NCBI RefSeq assembly: GCF_038446955.1 | Contig: NZ_CP151803.1 | Coordinates: 6,696,001-6,760,000, forward strand | Source: Pedobacter sp. FW305-3-2-15-E-R2A2 | Lineage (GTDB): Bacteria > Bacteroidota > Bacteroidia > Sphingobacteriales > Sphingobacteriaceae | Direction: 5' to 3' | Length of the DNA stretch: 64,000 nt | Part shown: piece after piece, positions 44,781 through 54,382 of the stretch | How the letters are laid out: each line of letters opens with the position of its first letter | Position numbering within the stretch: the stretch's first letter is position 1 | Program-made: the position numbers and the translations under genes | The notes under the pieces: model-generated | Told to the model about the DNA's origin: nothing | What the model saw: only the letters and a program-made list of their open reading frames with translations | The model's database searches: none

Positions 44781-45365
44781 CTATTGTATTTTTTGTAATT
44801 GTTGAACATACATCACGACTTTCCATCTCTCTTCAGGAGACAATTGTGAGGCATGTGAACCCATGTTGTTTAGACCATACATAATCGTATGGTAAATTTT
44901 TCCTGCGCTCAGGTCTTTCATGTTACCACCACGTGAGGAAGTTGCATCACCATGGTAAGAAGGAATACCACTAACCTTTTCGATTTTTACCAGGTGACCT
45001 TGTCCGTCTCCCTTTTCTCCATGACATGGAGCACAAAATACCGTGAAGTAATGCTTTCCTGAAATCAGGTTTTGCTCTGTGGCCGGAACTGGATTCACCA
45101 AAGCGGCACCTGCTGCTTCATAACCTTCTTTAGTATTCGGATAATCATATTTATCGAATCCTACAGGAGCGGTATGAGCCGGTGGCGTTTGTGCCGTCTG
45201 TCCGTTCTTAAAGTTTTTGTTTGGCTGATCCGGGTTATAAGCAATCGGATCATACATGTTCCTTGCATATTCTAAACCTGTACTCTGCTTATCCTTACAT
45301 GCTGAAAATATTACAGCACTGGCAAGAATACAAAATGAGGCTAAAACTACTTTATTCTTATTCAT
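44781..45365 (-). CDS. actE: Alternative complex III cytochrome c lipoprotein ActE
   Basis: The start is at MNKNKVVLASFCILASAVIFSAC, giving 194 residues and a clean lipoprotein signal. One class I cytochrome domain has the haem site FCAPCHGEKGDG and a later Met (NNMGSH region). It carries one haem c and probably hands electrons from ActA to the oxidase or a soluble carrier. It overlaps actD by 8 bp. A longer start (MKGSTLA, seven codons upstream) would still lie within actD and weaken the signal. Confidence 0.93.
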   Translation of the reverse strand: MNKNKVVLASFCILASAVIFSACKDKQSTGLEYARNMYDPIAYNPDQPNKNFKNGQTAQTPPAHTAPVGFDKYDYPNTKEGYEAAGAALVNPVPATEQNLISGKHYFTVFCAPCHGEKGDGQGHLVKIEKVSGIPSYHGDATSSRGGNMKDLSAGKIYHTIMYGLNNMGSHASQLSPEERWKVVMYVQQLQKIQ

Positions 45366-45894
45366 AGCTAATGTACTTCCTTTCATTGTGCTTAATTTCT
45401 AAAGCACCTGCATCTTTTAATAAACCATCTATCTTACTATGTTCCGCGTTTTCTTTTGCATCAATAGCGATAATAAATCTGTCGTCTGTTGCCCTTAAGT
45501 CCATCACTCTTGGTGCTCTTCCAGGGAATAAATGTGTAGAAGCATAATAAGCACCTACCAAACTGAATGCACAGAAAAGGATCGTCACCTCAAACATAAT
45601 CGGAATAAAATCCGGAAGTGCTAAAGCTGGTTTACCACCGATATTATGTTTCCAGTCTACCACCGAGGTTAAGTAGATCAGTGCAAATGCAGACATAGTT
45701 CCTGTAATCCCGCAAAAGAAAGCGAGAATATCTAACCTGGATCTTTTGACCCCTAATTTAGCTTCGATGCCGTGAATAGGCATTGGCGTATAAACATCAT
45801 GTATCTTAATGTTATTTTCCTGTAACTTCTCGATGCCGTGCATCATTTCGTCAGGATCACCAAAACTGCCTAAAATATATTTGATATTACTCAT
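45358..45894 (-). CDS. actD: Alternative complex III subunit ActD (DUF3341)
   Basis: The 178-residue protein has a ferredoxin-like cytoplasmic part (LGSFGDPDEMMHGIEKLQENNIKIHDVYTPMP) and two membrane helices (about 58-80, 92-118). This is the DUF3341 ActD family of ACIII. It lies 2 bp after actC. Confidence 0.95.
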   Translation of the reverse strand: MSNIKYILGSFGDPDEMMHGIEKLQENNIKIHDVYTPMPIHGIEAKLGVKRSRLDILAFFCGITGTMSAFALIYLTSVVDWKHNIGGKPALALPDFIPIMFEVTILFCAFSLVGAYYASTHLFPGRAPRVMDLRATDDRFIIAIDAKENAEHSKIDGLLKDAGALEIKHNERKYISYE

Positions 45895-45896
45895 TG

Positions 45897-47369
45897 TTAT
45901 ATTTTTGCGTATTCTTCTTGTTTAACACTATCAAATTTCTCCAGAGACTCTACGTATTCCGCAACTTGCTCCTTATCTAAATGACCTTCTTTAATTTGCT
46001 CCATTTTAGATTGCTCACTCGCACTCTTCAGCAATAGTTTCACCTCAGCAATCGCGATTGAAGGCAATACCCTTAAGAATAAAAGGAACAAAGTAAAGAA
46101 CACTCCGATTGATCCTACAAAGACACCCACATCTACCCATGTTGGATAGAACATCGCCCAACTTGAAGGGATGTAATCGCGGTGTAATGAAGTCACGATA
46201 ATTACGAAACGTTCGAACCACATACCAATGTTCACAACGATAGACAGAATCCAGGTCGCAGGAATGTTAGTACGGATCTTTTTGAACCAAAGTAACTGAG
46301 GAGAGATTACGTTACACGTCATCATCATCCAGTATGCCCACCAGTATGGACCAGTTGAACGGTTAATGAAAGCGTATTGCTCGTATTCTGAACCTGAGTA
46401 CCAGGCAATGAAAAACTCGGTGATATAAGCCACACCTACGATAGATCCTGTTAGAATGATGATCTTATTCATCGATTCAATGTGGAACATGGTGATGTAG
46501 TTTTCCAGACCTAATACTTTACGTGCAACCAATAATAAGGTTAACACCATCGCAAATCCGGAGAAGATCGCCCCTGCTACGAAGTATGGAGGGAAGATCG
46601 TGGTATGCCATCCCGGAATTACCGAGGTTGCAAAGTCCATGGATACAATCGTGTGTACCGAAAGTACCAGTGGTGTAGAGATACCCGCAAGGATCAAGGA
46701 CACTGCCTCAAAACGTTGCCATGTTTTTACGTTACCAGACCATCCGAAAGAGAAGATAGAATAGATTTTACGTCTCACACCTGTTGCACGGTCACGGATG
46801 GTTGCGATATCAGGTAGTAAACCTGTATACCAGAACAATAGTGATACCGAGAAGTAAGTAGAGATCGCAAACATATCCCAAACTAGTGGTGAGTTAAAGT
46901 TAACCCATAATGATCCGAATTGATTCGGCAATGGAAGTACCCAGTAAGCTAACCATGGTCTACCCATGTGAGATACTACATACGTGGCCGCACAGATTAC
47001 GGCGAAGATCGTCATCGCCTCTGCTGAACGGTTAATCGAGTTCCTCCAGTTCTGACGGAAGAGTAACAGTACCGCAGAGATTAGTGTTCCAGCGTGACCG
47101 ATACCTACCCACCAAACGAATCCGGTGATGTCCCATGCCCATCCTACTGTTTTATTTAATCCCCAAGCACCGATACCAAACCAGAAGGTATACCCTACAG
47201 AAACCAACCAAAGTGTGGCTCCGCAAAGTGCTAGTATAAATCCTATCCACCATGCCTTATTAGGCTTATTCTCAACTGGCATTAAGATATCATTCGTAAT
47301 TTTTGCATACGTGATATCATTGCCGGTGATTAATGGTTCTCTTAATATTGATTCCTTATGTCCTGACAT
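45897..47369 (-). CDS. actC: Alternative complex III NrfD-type subunit ActC
   Basis: The 490-residue protein has ten membrane helices of the NrfD/PsrC family, with WWVGIGHAGTLISAVLLL near 90 and VIPGWHTTIFPPYFVAGAIFSGFAMV near 245. It carries the quinol site next to ActB and was the first subunit linked to menaquinol oxidation. It follows actB by 23 bp. Its C-terminal 60 residues are hydrophilic and charged. Confidence 0.96.
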   Translation of the reverse strand: MSGHKESILREPLITGNDITYAKITNDILMPVENKPNKAWWIGFILALCGATLWLVSVGYTFWFGIGAWGLNKTVGWAWDITGFVWWVGIGHAGTLISAVLLLFRQNWRNSINRSAEAMTIFAVICAATYVVSHMGRPWLAYWVLPLPNQFGSLWVNFNSPLVWDMFAISTYFSVSLLFWYTGLLPDIATIRDRATGVRRKIYSIFSFGWSGNVKTWQRFEAVSLILAGISTPLVLSVHTIVSMDFATSVIPGWHTTIFPPYFVAGAIFSGFAMVLTLLLVARKVLGLENYITMFHIESMNKIIILTGSIVGVAYITEFFIAWYSGSEYEQYAFINRSTGPYWWAYWMMMTCNVISPQLLWFKKIRTNIPATWILSIVVNIGMWFERFVIIVTSLHRDYIPSSWAMFYPTWVDVGVFVGSIGVFFTLFLLFLRVLPSIAIAEVKLLLKSASEQSKMEQIKEGHLDKEQVAEYVESLEKFDSVKQEEYAKI

Positions 47370-47392
47370 AATTTATTTTCTTTAATATCAGC

Positions 47393-50300
47393 TTACGCTT
47401 GTACTGTTGTATCTGTGTTTCTAATTTTTGTCATATAACCTATACCCGGCTGTACGTTGATCTCTTCCAAAACATAGTAAATACGCTCACTACGTAATGC
47501 TTTAGATACTTCGGATTCAGGATCATTAGCATCACCAAAAATGATGGCATTTGCAGAACATGCTTCCTGACAAGCCATTTTGATATCTCCGTCTTTTAAT
47601 GGACGTTTCTCAATTTTAGCTTTTAATTTACCGCCCTGGATACGTTGGATACACATCGAACATTTCTCCATTACCCCTCTTGAACGGGTAGTTACATCAG
47701 GGTTAAGTACCAGCTGAGTAAATTCGTTGTTCAGGTAGTTATCGAAACGTGAATCATTCCAGTAGTTAAACCAGTTGAAACGACGTACTTTATACGGACA
47801 GTTATTCGCGCAGTAACGGGTACCTACACAACGGTTATAAGCCATATGGTTCAAACCATCAGAAGAGTGTACTGTTGCCAATACCGGACAAACCGTTTCG
47901 CAAGGTGCGTGATCGCAATGCTGACAAAGCATCGGCTGATGAACTACAGATACGTTATCAAGGTTGTCTAAATGAGCAATTTCTTTCTCTTTAGTTACCG
48001 CATTGATGCCATTTCCATGTGCGCCATGTGCCGCTTTCTCACCATGAGCTTCGCCCTCTACATTAAAGCTGTAGTAACGGTCGATACGGATCCAGTGCAT
48101 TTCTCTGCGCTTACGAACCTCGTCCTTACCTACAACAGGAATGTTATTCTCTACGTTACATGCAACAATACAAGAACCGCAACCAGTACAAGCGTTCAAA
48201 TCGATCGCCATAACCCAGTTGTTACCTGGTTTCTCATATTTATCCCACATATCGTAGGTTTTATGCTTAGCATGGTCATTACCTGAACCAGCTGCAGGAT
48301 TCTTTTTGTATTCCGCAAAAGTCGCTTCACGAATGATATTTCTACCTTCGAAAGAGTGGTGCGTTTGTGTTTGCGCCAATTCTTCTCTGCGACCAGTACC
48401 AGTTAACTGAACCGTTGTAGCATATTTAGAAGTACCATTGCTAAAGCTTACAAAAGGGAAAGCGTTTTGACCAACGTTATTTCCTGCTTTACCAACTTTC
48501 GTACGTCCATATCCTAAAGCGATAGAAGCAGTTCCCTGAGCTTGTCCCGGTTGAATCAACACAGGTAAGTCAACAGTATAACCGTTCGCTGCTTTCACAG
48601 ATACGATATCGAATTCTTTATAACCTAATTTCTCAGCGAACTTAGGCGCGATAGCGATGTAATTGTCCCAGGTTACTTTCGAAACCGGATCAGGCAATTC
48701 CTGTAAAAATGCATTGTTTGCATGTTTACCATCACGCATCGGTACACTTTCGTAAACCTGTAACTCGATGTCTTTTGCTAAAGATTTGCTGTTATTTAAA
48801 ATAGTAGGAATTACTGCTGCTAATGACAAGCTGAAGTTATACGCTCCTGCTGCTTTCTCTGCAACTGTAAATACACCTGTTTGCAACACTTCTTTCCAGT
48901 TCTTTCCAAATAATGGAAGGATACTTTTTTCCCAGTTGTTGCGTACATATTGATAGTAATCTTTAACCGCGTTATCAGACCAGATCAATAAACTCTCTTC
49001 TGCCTGACGGGTGTTGAATACCGGATTGATCGTCGGCTGTACGATAGAGTAAGATCCTTCGTAAGCGTTGGCATCACCCCATGACTCTAAATAGTTATGG
49101 TTAACTGCAATCACATCACATAGAGTAGAAGTCTCATCCTTACGGTCAGAGAAAGATACTTTTAATGGAACTTTTGCTAAACCATCAGCGAATGCTTTTG
49201 CATTTGCCACGTCATAACCAGGGTTGGTATCTAAGAAGAATACTGCTGCAACTTCTCCCCTGCTCATTTCATTAATGAATTCCGCAAATTCTGCATCGTT
49301 ACCTGCGTAACGTTTGCAAGGATTGTCTAAATCGATCGTTGTGCCGTAGCTACCGATTGCAGAGTTGATCGCATTAACCAAAATCTGAGTAGATACGTCA
49401 TTTGATCCTGAAACTACCAGTGCTTTTCCTTTATTCTGAGCCAGCTCTTTCGCTACCAACTTAATCGCTTTATCAGCAGTTACGTTATTAGGTAAAGCGC
49501 CACCAGCTAAGTTATTACCGGTAATGGTATTATATAAGGTAATTAACGCAGGTCCCTCTTCTGATAATTTCACAGGAACACGCGTATCTGCGTTAGTACC
49601 TGTTAAACTCATCCCAGCTTCGAACTGGAAGTGACGTGACATTTTACCAGCCTTTAATGACTTGTGATTTCTGTTCGCAATATACTGGGCAGTAAATTCT
49701 TCACCGCTGATCCAGGTACCCAAAAAGTCTGCACCGAAACTTACGATCAGGTCAGCTTTATCGAATCTGTATTTAGGAACTACCGCTTTACCAAAGCTAT
49801 TCTCATTTGCCTTGATGATACCGGTATATGAAACTGCATCATATTGTACATGCTTGGTGTTAGGATAAGCAGTAGCAAAATCAGCAATTACATTTTTTGT
49901 AGAAGGACTGTTTACAGTAGAGGAAACCACGCGGATTTTCTTTCCTGAAGCCTGAGCCTTATTTAACTCTCCTTTTACAAACTCATCAATCTTAGCCCAT
50001 GTTGCTTTCTCATCATCCTTTAATACAGGACCCTGTAATTTAGAAACATCATAAAGGTCTAAAACCGAAGCTTGTGCCTGTGAATCCGTACCGCAGTTGA
50101 ATTCTCCTGCATTTGGATTGGCATCAATTTTAATAGGACGTCCCTCTCTGGTCTTCACCAAAATACTCTGACCATTGAAACTTGAAACATAGTAGTTAGG
50201 GATACCCGGAACTACCTCCTCAGGTTTAATGACATAAGGAATTGATTTATGAACCGGAGCTGATTGACAAGCTGCAAGCGTTACCGCCCCAAGGCCGAAG

Positions 50301-50470
50301 CCTAAAGCTTTTAAAAAGTCACGGCGCGGGGTTACCGTACTCAACCCTGCTTCATTTAAAACATCTTCTATTGGAAGGGGCTCAGCAAATTCGTTTTTGT
50401 TGTTTTCAACAAAATCGGGAGTGTTTTTATACTCCTCTAAGCCTTTCCAGTATTTTTTATTGCTTTCCAT
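47393..50470 (-). CDS. actB: Alternative complex III iron-sulfur subunit ActB (molybdopterin-oxidoreductase-like)
   Basis: The 1025-residue fusion begins with a TAT-variant signal (PRRDFLKALGFGLGAVTLAAC). A molybdopterin-oxidoreductase-like half (about 50-700) follows; ACIII members lack the cofactor. A ferredoxin-like half has four cysteine groups: CTGCGSCIVAC, CQHCDHAPCETVC, CVGTRYCANNC and CSMCIQR with CQEAC, for one 3Fe-4S and three 4Fe-4S clusters. It sits on the outer face and links ActC to the ActA haems. It lies 48 bp after actA. Confidence 0.96.
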   Translation of the reverse strand: MESNKKYWKGLEEYKNTPDFVENNKNEFAEPLPIEDVLNEAGLSTVTPRRDFLKALGFGLGAVTLAACQSAPVHKSIPYVIKPEEVVPGIPNYYVSSFNGQSILVKTREGRPIKIDANPNAGEFNCGTDSQAQASVLDLYDVSKLQGPVLKDDEKATWAKIDEFVKGELNKAQASGKKIRVVSSTVNSPSTKNVIADFATAYPNTKHVQYDAVSYTGIIKANENSFGKAVVPKYRFDKADLIVSFGADFLGTWISGEEFTAQYIANRNHKSLKAGKMSRHFQFEAGMSLTGTNADTRVPVKLSEEGPALITLYNTITGNNLAGGALPNNVTADKAIKLVAKELAQNKGKALVVSGSNDVSTQILVNAINSAIGSYGTTIDLDNPCKRYAGNDAEFAEFINEMSRGEVAAVFFLDTNPGYDVANAKAFADGLAKVPLKVSFSDRKDETSTLCDVIAVNHNYLESWGDANAYEGSYSIVQPTINPVFNTRQAEESLLIWSDNAVKDYYQYVRNNWEKSILPLFGKNWKEVLQTGVFTVAEKAAGAYNFSLSLAAVIPTILNNSKSLAKDIELQVYESVPMRDGKHANNAFLQELPDPVSKVTWDNYIAIAPKFAEKLGYKEFDIVSVKAANGYTVDLPVLIQPGQAQGTASIALGYGRTKVGKAGNNVGQNAFPFVSFSNGTSKYATTVQLTGTGRREELAQTQTHHSFEGRNIIREATFAEYKKNPAAGSGNDHAKHKTYDMWDKYEKPGNNWVMAIDLNACTGCGSCIVACNVENNIPVVGKDEVRKRREMHWIRIDRYYSFNVEGEAHGEKAAHGAHGNGINAVTKEKEIAHLDNLDNVSVVHQPMLCQHCDHAPCETVCPVLATVHSSDGLNHMAYNRCVGTRYCANNCPYKVRRFNWFNYWNDSRFDNYLNNEFTQLVLNPDVTTRSRGVMEKCSMCIQRIQGGKLKAKIEKRPLKDGDIKMACQEACSANAIIFGDANDPESEVSKALRSERIYYVLEEINVQPGIGYMTKIRNTDTTVQA

Positions 50471-50518
50471 TTAAGCTATATTACTGTTTATCGAACGTTC
50501 TTTTATTAAACTCTACTA

Positions 50519-51814
50519 TTAATAGTGGCACTTACCACACTCTAAACCACCCAATAATGCTGGTGTGATTTTCTCACCTTTCTTGATTTTCTCATGGGCT
50601 TCAATCACTTTCGTATAGAAAGCATTGTCTTTACCTGAAACCTCAGCGTCTTTATGGCAATTGATACACCATTTCATCGTTAGCGGAGAGAACTGATAGA
50701 TTTCTTCCATCGTATCAACCGGACCATGACATGCGAAACATACTGGCTCGTTAGGTTTTAAACCTTTTTCTTTTCTGATCGCCTGCTCACCTACTACTAC
50801 GTGTTGAGAGTGGTTGAAATAAGCAAAGTCAGGAAGGTTGTGTACACGTACCCACTCTACTGGTTTTTCCTTAGTCTTGTCATAAGTCAAGGTTGCAGGA
50901 TCATAACCGATAGCAGTATAGATCTTCTGAATCTCAGGAGAAATCTCACCGTTGTATTTTTCAGTAGCCTGTACCGATTTGTGACAGTTCATACAAACGT
51001 TCACAGATGGGATCGTTGAATTTTTAGATTTAAATGCTCCCGCATGGCAATACTGACAATCAATCTTGTTTGTACCAGCGTGTAATTCGTGAGAGAATTT
51101 AATCGGCTGTACCGGTTGGTAACCAGTGTGTACACCTGTATTCCACATGCCCATCCAGCCAAATGAACCTAAGCTCACTACTAAACATAGAATGAAGAAG
51201 AATACAAATTTCTTGTTTTTGAATAATCTGCGAACGCCTGTTGCCAGAGAAACGTTTTCTTCTTCTGCAAGAACAACACCTTGTCTCTGTAGAATCAAAC
51301 GCTCTAACATTTTGATGGCACGTCCCAGTATCACCAATACCGCAATCGATATTAATATAATAGCAACGATACCGGCGATAGAGAAATCAGACACGCCTGT
51401 TGAAGCAGCTTCAGCGGTACCACCAGCTGCAGCTTCTTTCTTAGGCTCGCCTGCTTTTGCATACGCGATTACATTTTTAATCTGGTCGTCCGTCAACTGA
51501 GGGAACGTAGTCATCTCCGATGGAGAAAACTTAGATGCTTCAATCGCCTGCTTGTCGCCTGCATCAACTAAAGCCTTCCAGTTCTTAACCCACTTGATGG
51601 TAAATGCTTCATCCAGCTCGTTAACTTTAGCAGTTAAAGCCGGACCTGTACTGTTACGGTCTAATTGGTGACAAGAAGAACATTTATCTTTAAATATTTT
51701 TCTTCCCTCCACTACATCTTGCGCTTGTGTTGCAGAAACGATTAAAACAGATAGGGCCGTTAACATGACTGTCGACTTCCAAACTCTTCTAATGATCAAT
51801 GAGATATCCCTCAT
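50519..51814 (-). CDS. actA: Alternative complex III multihaem cytochrome ActA with extra N-terminal cytochrome domain
   Basis: The 431-residue protein has a signal peptide (about 10-31) and then a class I cytochrome c-like domain with CSSCH (residues 45-49) and a Met-containing loop SEMTTFP. A membrane helix lies near 140-165 and another near 205-225. The C-terminal part has five more sites: CQYCH, CMNCH, CFACH, CINCH and CGKCH, the last only one residue from the end. This gives six haem c, against five in the described ActA core. It heads the operon; a good promoter lies about 80 bp upstream. Confidence 0.94.
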   Translation of the reverse strand: MRDISLIIRRVWKSTVMLTALSVLIVSATQAQDVVEGRKIFKDKCSSCHQLDRNSTGPALTAKVNELDEAFTIKWVKNWKALVDAGDKQAIEASKFSPSEMTTFPQLTDDQIKNVIAYAKAGEPKKEAAAGGTAEAASTGVSDFSIAGIVAIILISIAVLVILGRAIKMLERLILQRQGVVLAEEENVSLATGVRRLFKNKKFVFFFILCLVVSLGSFGWMGMWNTGVHTGYQPVQPIKFSHELHAGTNKIDCQYCHAGAFKSKNSTIPSVNVCMNCHKSVQATEKYNGEISPEIQKIYTAIGYDPATLTYDKTKEKPVEWVRVHNLPDFAYFNHSQHVVVGEQAIRKEKGLKPNEPVCFACHGPVDTMEEIYQFSPLTMKWCINCHKDAEVSGKDNAFYTKVIEAHEKIKKGEKITPALLGGLECGKCHY

Positions 51815-51895
51815 AATGAGTATTTTATGCTATTTTTTAAAAAACTTGTAAACCGCATTTGGTGTTTGAACTTAGGTTCTTCACCAAAACGTCCA

Positions 51896-51929
51896 CAAAA
51901 GTAAAATTTATTAACTTACCAATGACAAA
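51896..51929 (-). promoter_or_regulatory. Promoter of the act-cta respiratory operon
   Basis: On the minus strand a -33 TTTG (51926-51929) and a perfect -7 box TACTTTTG (51896-51903) are 22 bases apart, close to the Bacteroidota consensus TTTG-N19-21-TAnnTTTG. The predicted leader before actA is about 75 nt. Confidence 0.6.
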
Positions 51930-51995
51930 TAAATGACAGTAAATACAATTTATAATCAATCTAAATAGTTCGTTTTTGGGGCTTTAAACGAGGAA

Positions 51996-52024
51996 AATCA
52001 GCAATTTTTAAAAAATTGCTGATT
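51996..52024. terminator. Perfect 14-bp inverted repeat after the deoxyhypusine-synthase-like gene
   Basis: AATCAGCAATTTTT and AAAAATTGCTGATT are separated by a single base. The position, 43 bp past a leftward stop codon, suggests a terminator, but no separate T run follows the stem on the minus strand. Confidence 0.5.
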
Positions 52025-52066
52025 CCCGACAGCCAACCTCGAATTGGCAATATTTGTAAATTCAAT

Positions 52067-53047
52067 TTACATTTTTAATATCCATGAAAAGATCAGTGGC
52101 GCAACGATTGTTGCATCTGATTCAACGATGAACTTAGGCGTGTTGATATCCAGTTTACCCCAGGTGATTTTTTCATTAGGTACCGCGCCGGAATAAGAAC
52201 CATAAGAAGTGGTCGAATCAGAGATTTGGCAGAAATAGCTCCAGAACGGAATATTCTCCATTTCCATATCCTGATAAAGCATCGGTACCACACAGATCGG
52301 GAAGTCACCGGCAATACCTCCACCAATCTGGAAGAATCCAATTCCTTTGCCAGAACTGTTTTTAATATACCAGTCTGCTAAATATCCCATATACTCAATT
52401 CCACCTTTCATCGTCGTTGCCGTCAATTCAGATTTCATCACGTAAGAAGCGAAGATATTACCCATCGTAGAATCTTCCCATCCTGGTACCACGATCGGAA
52501 GATTTTTCTCTGCCGCTGCAAGCATCCATGAATTTTTAGGATCAATTTCATAGTATTGCTCTAAATCTCCACTCAATAACATCTTATACATAAACTCATG
52601 CGGGAAATAACGCTCACCTGCTTTTTCCGCATCTGTCCAGATCTTATGAATGTGCTTTTGTAACCTGCGGAAAGCTTCTTCTTCAGGAATACAAGTATCG
52701 GTAACCCTGTTATAATGGTTTTCCAAAAGATCCCACTCGTCCTGAGGGCTCAGGTCACGGTAGTTAGGTACTCTTTTATAATGTGAATGCGCAACAAGGT
52801 TCATGATATCTTCCTCCAGGTTGGCACCGGTACAGGAAATGATCGAAACTTTATCCTGACGGATCATTTCGGCTAAGGAGATTCCCAGCTCTGCAGTACT
52901 CATCGCACCTGCAAGGGTAATCATCATCTTACCACCTTCATCTAAATGTGTTTCGTATCCTTTAGCCGCATCCATCATAGCTGCCGCATTAAAATGGAGA
53001 TAATGTTTCTCCATGAATTGCGAGATAGGTCCTCTTGTTGTACTCAT
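52067..53047 (-). CDS. Deoxyhypusine-synthase family protein (possible polyamine enzyme)
   Basis: The 326-residue soluble protein of the DHS fold shows LAGAMSTAELGISLAEMIR, ISCTGANLEEDIMNL (NAD site) and the catalytic segment AVPNEKITWGKLD, with Lys298 in place of the spermidine-linked Lys of eukaryotic DHS. Bacteria have no eIF5A to modify; several bacterial relatives make homospermidine or related polyamines, so that is the better guess. A TATTTTTG box (minus strand of 53073-53080) lies just upstream and could be the -7 element. The ATG gives MSTTRGPISQFMEKHY. Confidence 0.9.
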   Translation of the reverse strand: MSTTRGPISQFMEKHYLHFNAAAMMDAAKGYETHLDEGGKMMITLAGAMSTAELGISLAEMIRQDKVSIISCTGANLEEDIMNLVAHSHYKRVPNYRDLSPQDEWDLLENHYNRVTDTCIPEEEAFRRLQKHIHKIWTDAEKAGERYFPHEFMYKMLLSGDLEQYYEIDPKNSWMLAAAEKNLPIVVPGWEDSTMGNIFASYVMKSELTATTMKGGIEYMGYLADWYIKNSSGKGIGFFQIGGGIAGDFPICVVPMLYQDMEMENIPFWSYFCQISDSTTSYGSYSGAVPNEKITWGKLDINTPKFIVESDATIVAPLIFSWILKM

Positions 53048-53248
53048 CTTTGATTAAATTTTGTTGTTGCGGCAAAAATAGGCAAATAATCCTAAAGGAC
53101 TAATGATAACAACCGAACTGTTACCAAAAAGAATCTTCGCACTAAAAACAATTCTTTAAAAATAAATCCGTTAGGAATAACTGGCCTCAATCTTGATAAG
53201 GGTTCGCGGATAACAGGATAATTTAAATCTTTATACTATTTTAGGCCA

Positions 53249-54382
53249 ATGAAGAAAATTTCGCTTTGCATTACTATACTTATTATTACTGTCGCAGACG
53301 TATCAGCGCAAAAGAAATTTATCAAAAGATACCTATCAGATAAAACAGACAGCTCCCGCAGGGCGAGTTTCATGCCGGTTCCTATATTTCGCTATTCCCA
53401 GGAAATTGGTGCGGAATTCGGGCTGGGCGCACTCTACTCTACTTATGTCGATAGAAAAGACAGCAGCAACCGGAGCTCCAACTTTTCCGGTGTAGCTACC
53501 ATATCTACCAAAGGTCAATACAACTTCTCCTTAAAAAGCGACATCTGGACCAAAGGCAACGATTACCATTTGATCACTGAGTTCAGGTTTAAAAGAATGC
53601 CTTTTAATTTCTATGGCCTGGGCAACGAAACCCTCGAAGCAAACTCCGACCGGTTGATACAACGTCAATCCAGAGTGATGTTCGAAGCCGAAAAAAGATT
53701 ATTACCCCATGCTTATACCGGTTTGTCTATCGGTTATGAAAACTACAACTATAAAGATGAAGTCGCAGGAGGAATATTTACAACTGATCAGAACCTGATT
53801 CATAAAAGTGGCGGCAATGTGGCTTATATTGGAATCTCTCAAAGTTATGACACCAGAAACTCCAACAATTATCCGACTAAAGGGTTTCTGGGTAGGGTAA
53901 CTTACCAATACGCACCAGACTTCTGGGGCGGAGAAAGTTTTACCGGAAGTGTGATCAAAGCCAATGTCCGTAATTTCTGGCCACTCTCTAAAAAATTCGT
54001 CCTTGGGGTAAATGCCCTGTTCCATAGTGTGCAAGGAAAGAACACCCCATTCTACCTGTTGCCACAGATGGGCAATGACGAAATGATGAGGGGTTATTAT
54101 ACCGGACGTTACCGGGAACGAAACCTGCTCGCCGGGCAGGCAGAATTACGCTACCGCTACAACAACCGTTTCGGAGCCGTAGTCTTTGCGGGAACCGGAC
54201 AGGTTTTTGACAATGGTGATTTATCCATGAAAAGTTTCAAACCTTCTTTTGGCGCAGGCGGAAGATATTTCTTTGATCCTGAAAAAGGGCTGAGTGTCCG
54301 CATGGATTATGCAGTTGGCGAAAAGAGAACAAATGAAAAACGCCAGAGTGGATTCTACATTACCCTGGCAGAAGCATTTTAA
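53249..54382 (+). CDS. Omp85/BamA-TamA-type outer-membrane barrel protein
   Basis: The 377-residue protein has a signal peptide (about 1-20, ending VSAQ). The rest is beta-rich and matches the surface-antigen (D15) barrel, with YDTRNSNNYPTKGFLGRVTYQYAP near 205 and the L6-like MMRGYYTGRYRERNLLAGQAELRYR near 275-300, ending on AEAF. There are no POTRA domains ahead of the barrel, so it is a short member, probably a transporter or a lipase-associated barrel, not BamA itself. Its stop is shared with the opposing methyltransferase gene on TTAA. Confidence 0.88.
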   Translation: MKKISLCITILIITVADVSAQKKFIKRYLSDKTDSSRRASFMPVPIFRYSQEIGAEFGLGALYSTYVDRKDSSNRSSNFSGVATISTKGQYNFSLKSDIWTKGNDYHLITEFRFKRMPFNFYGLGNETLEANSDRLIQRQSRVMFEAEKRLLPHAYTGLSIGYENYNYKDEVAGGIFTTDQNLIHKSGGNVAYIGISQSYDTRNSNNYPTKGFLGRVTYQYAPDFWGGESFTGSVIKANVRNFWPLSKKFVLGVNALFHSVQGKNTPFYLLPQMGNDEMMRGYYTGRYRERNLLAGQAELRYRYNNRFGAVVFAGTGQVFDNGDLSMKSFKPSFGAGGRYFFDPEKGLSVRMDYAVGEKRTNEKRQSGFYITLAEAF

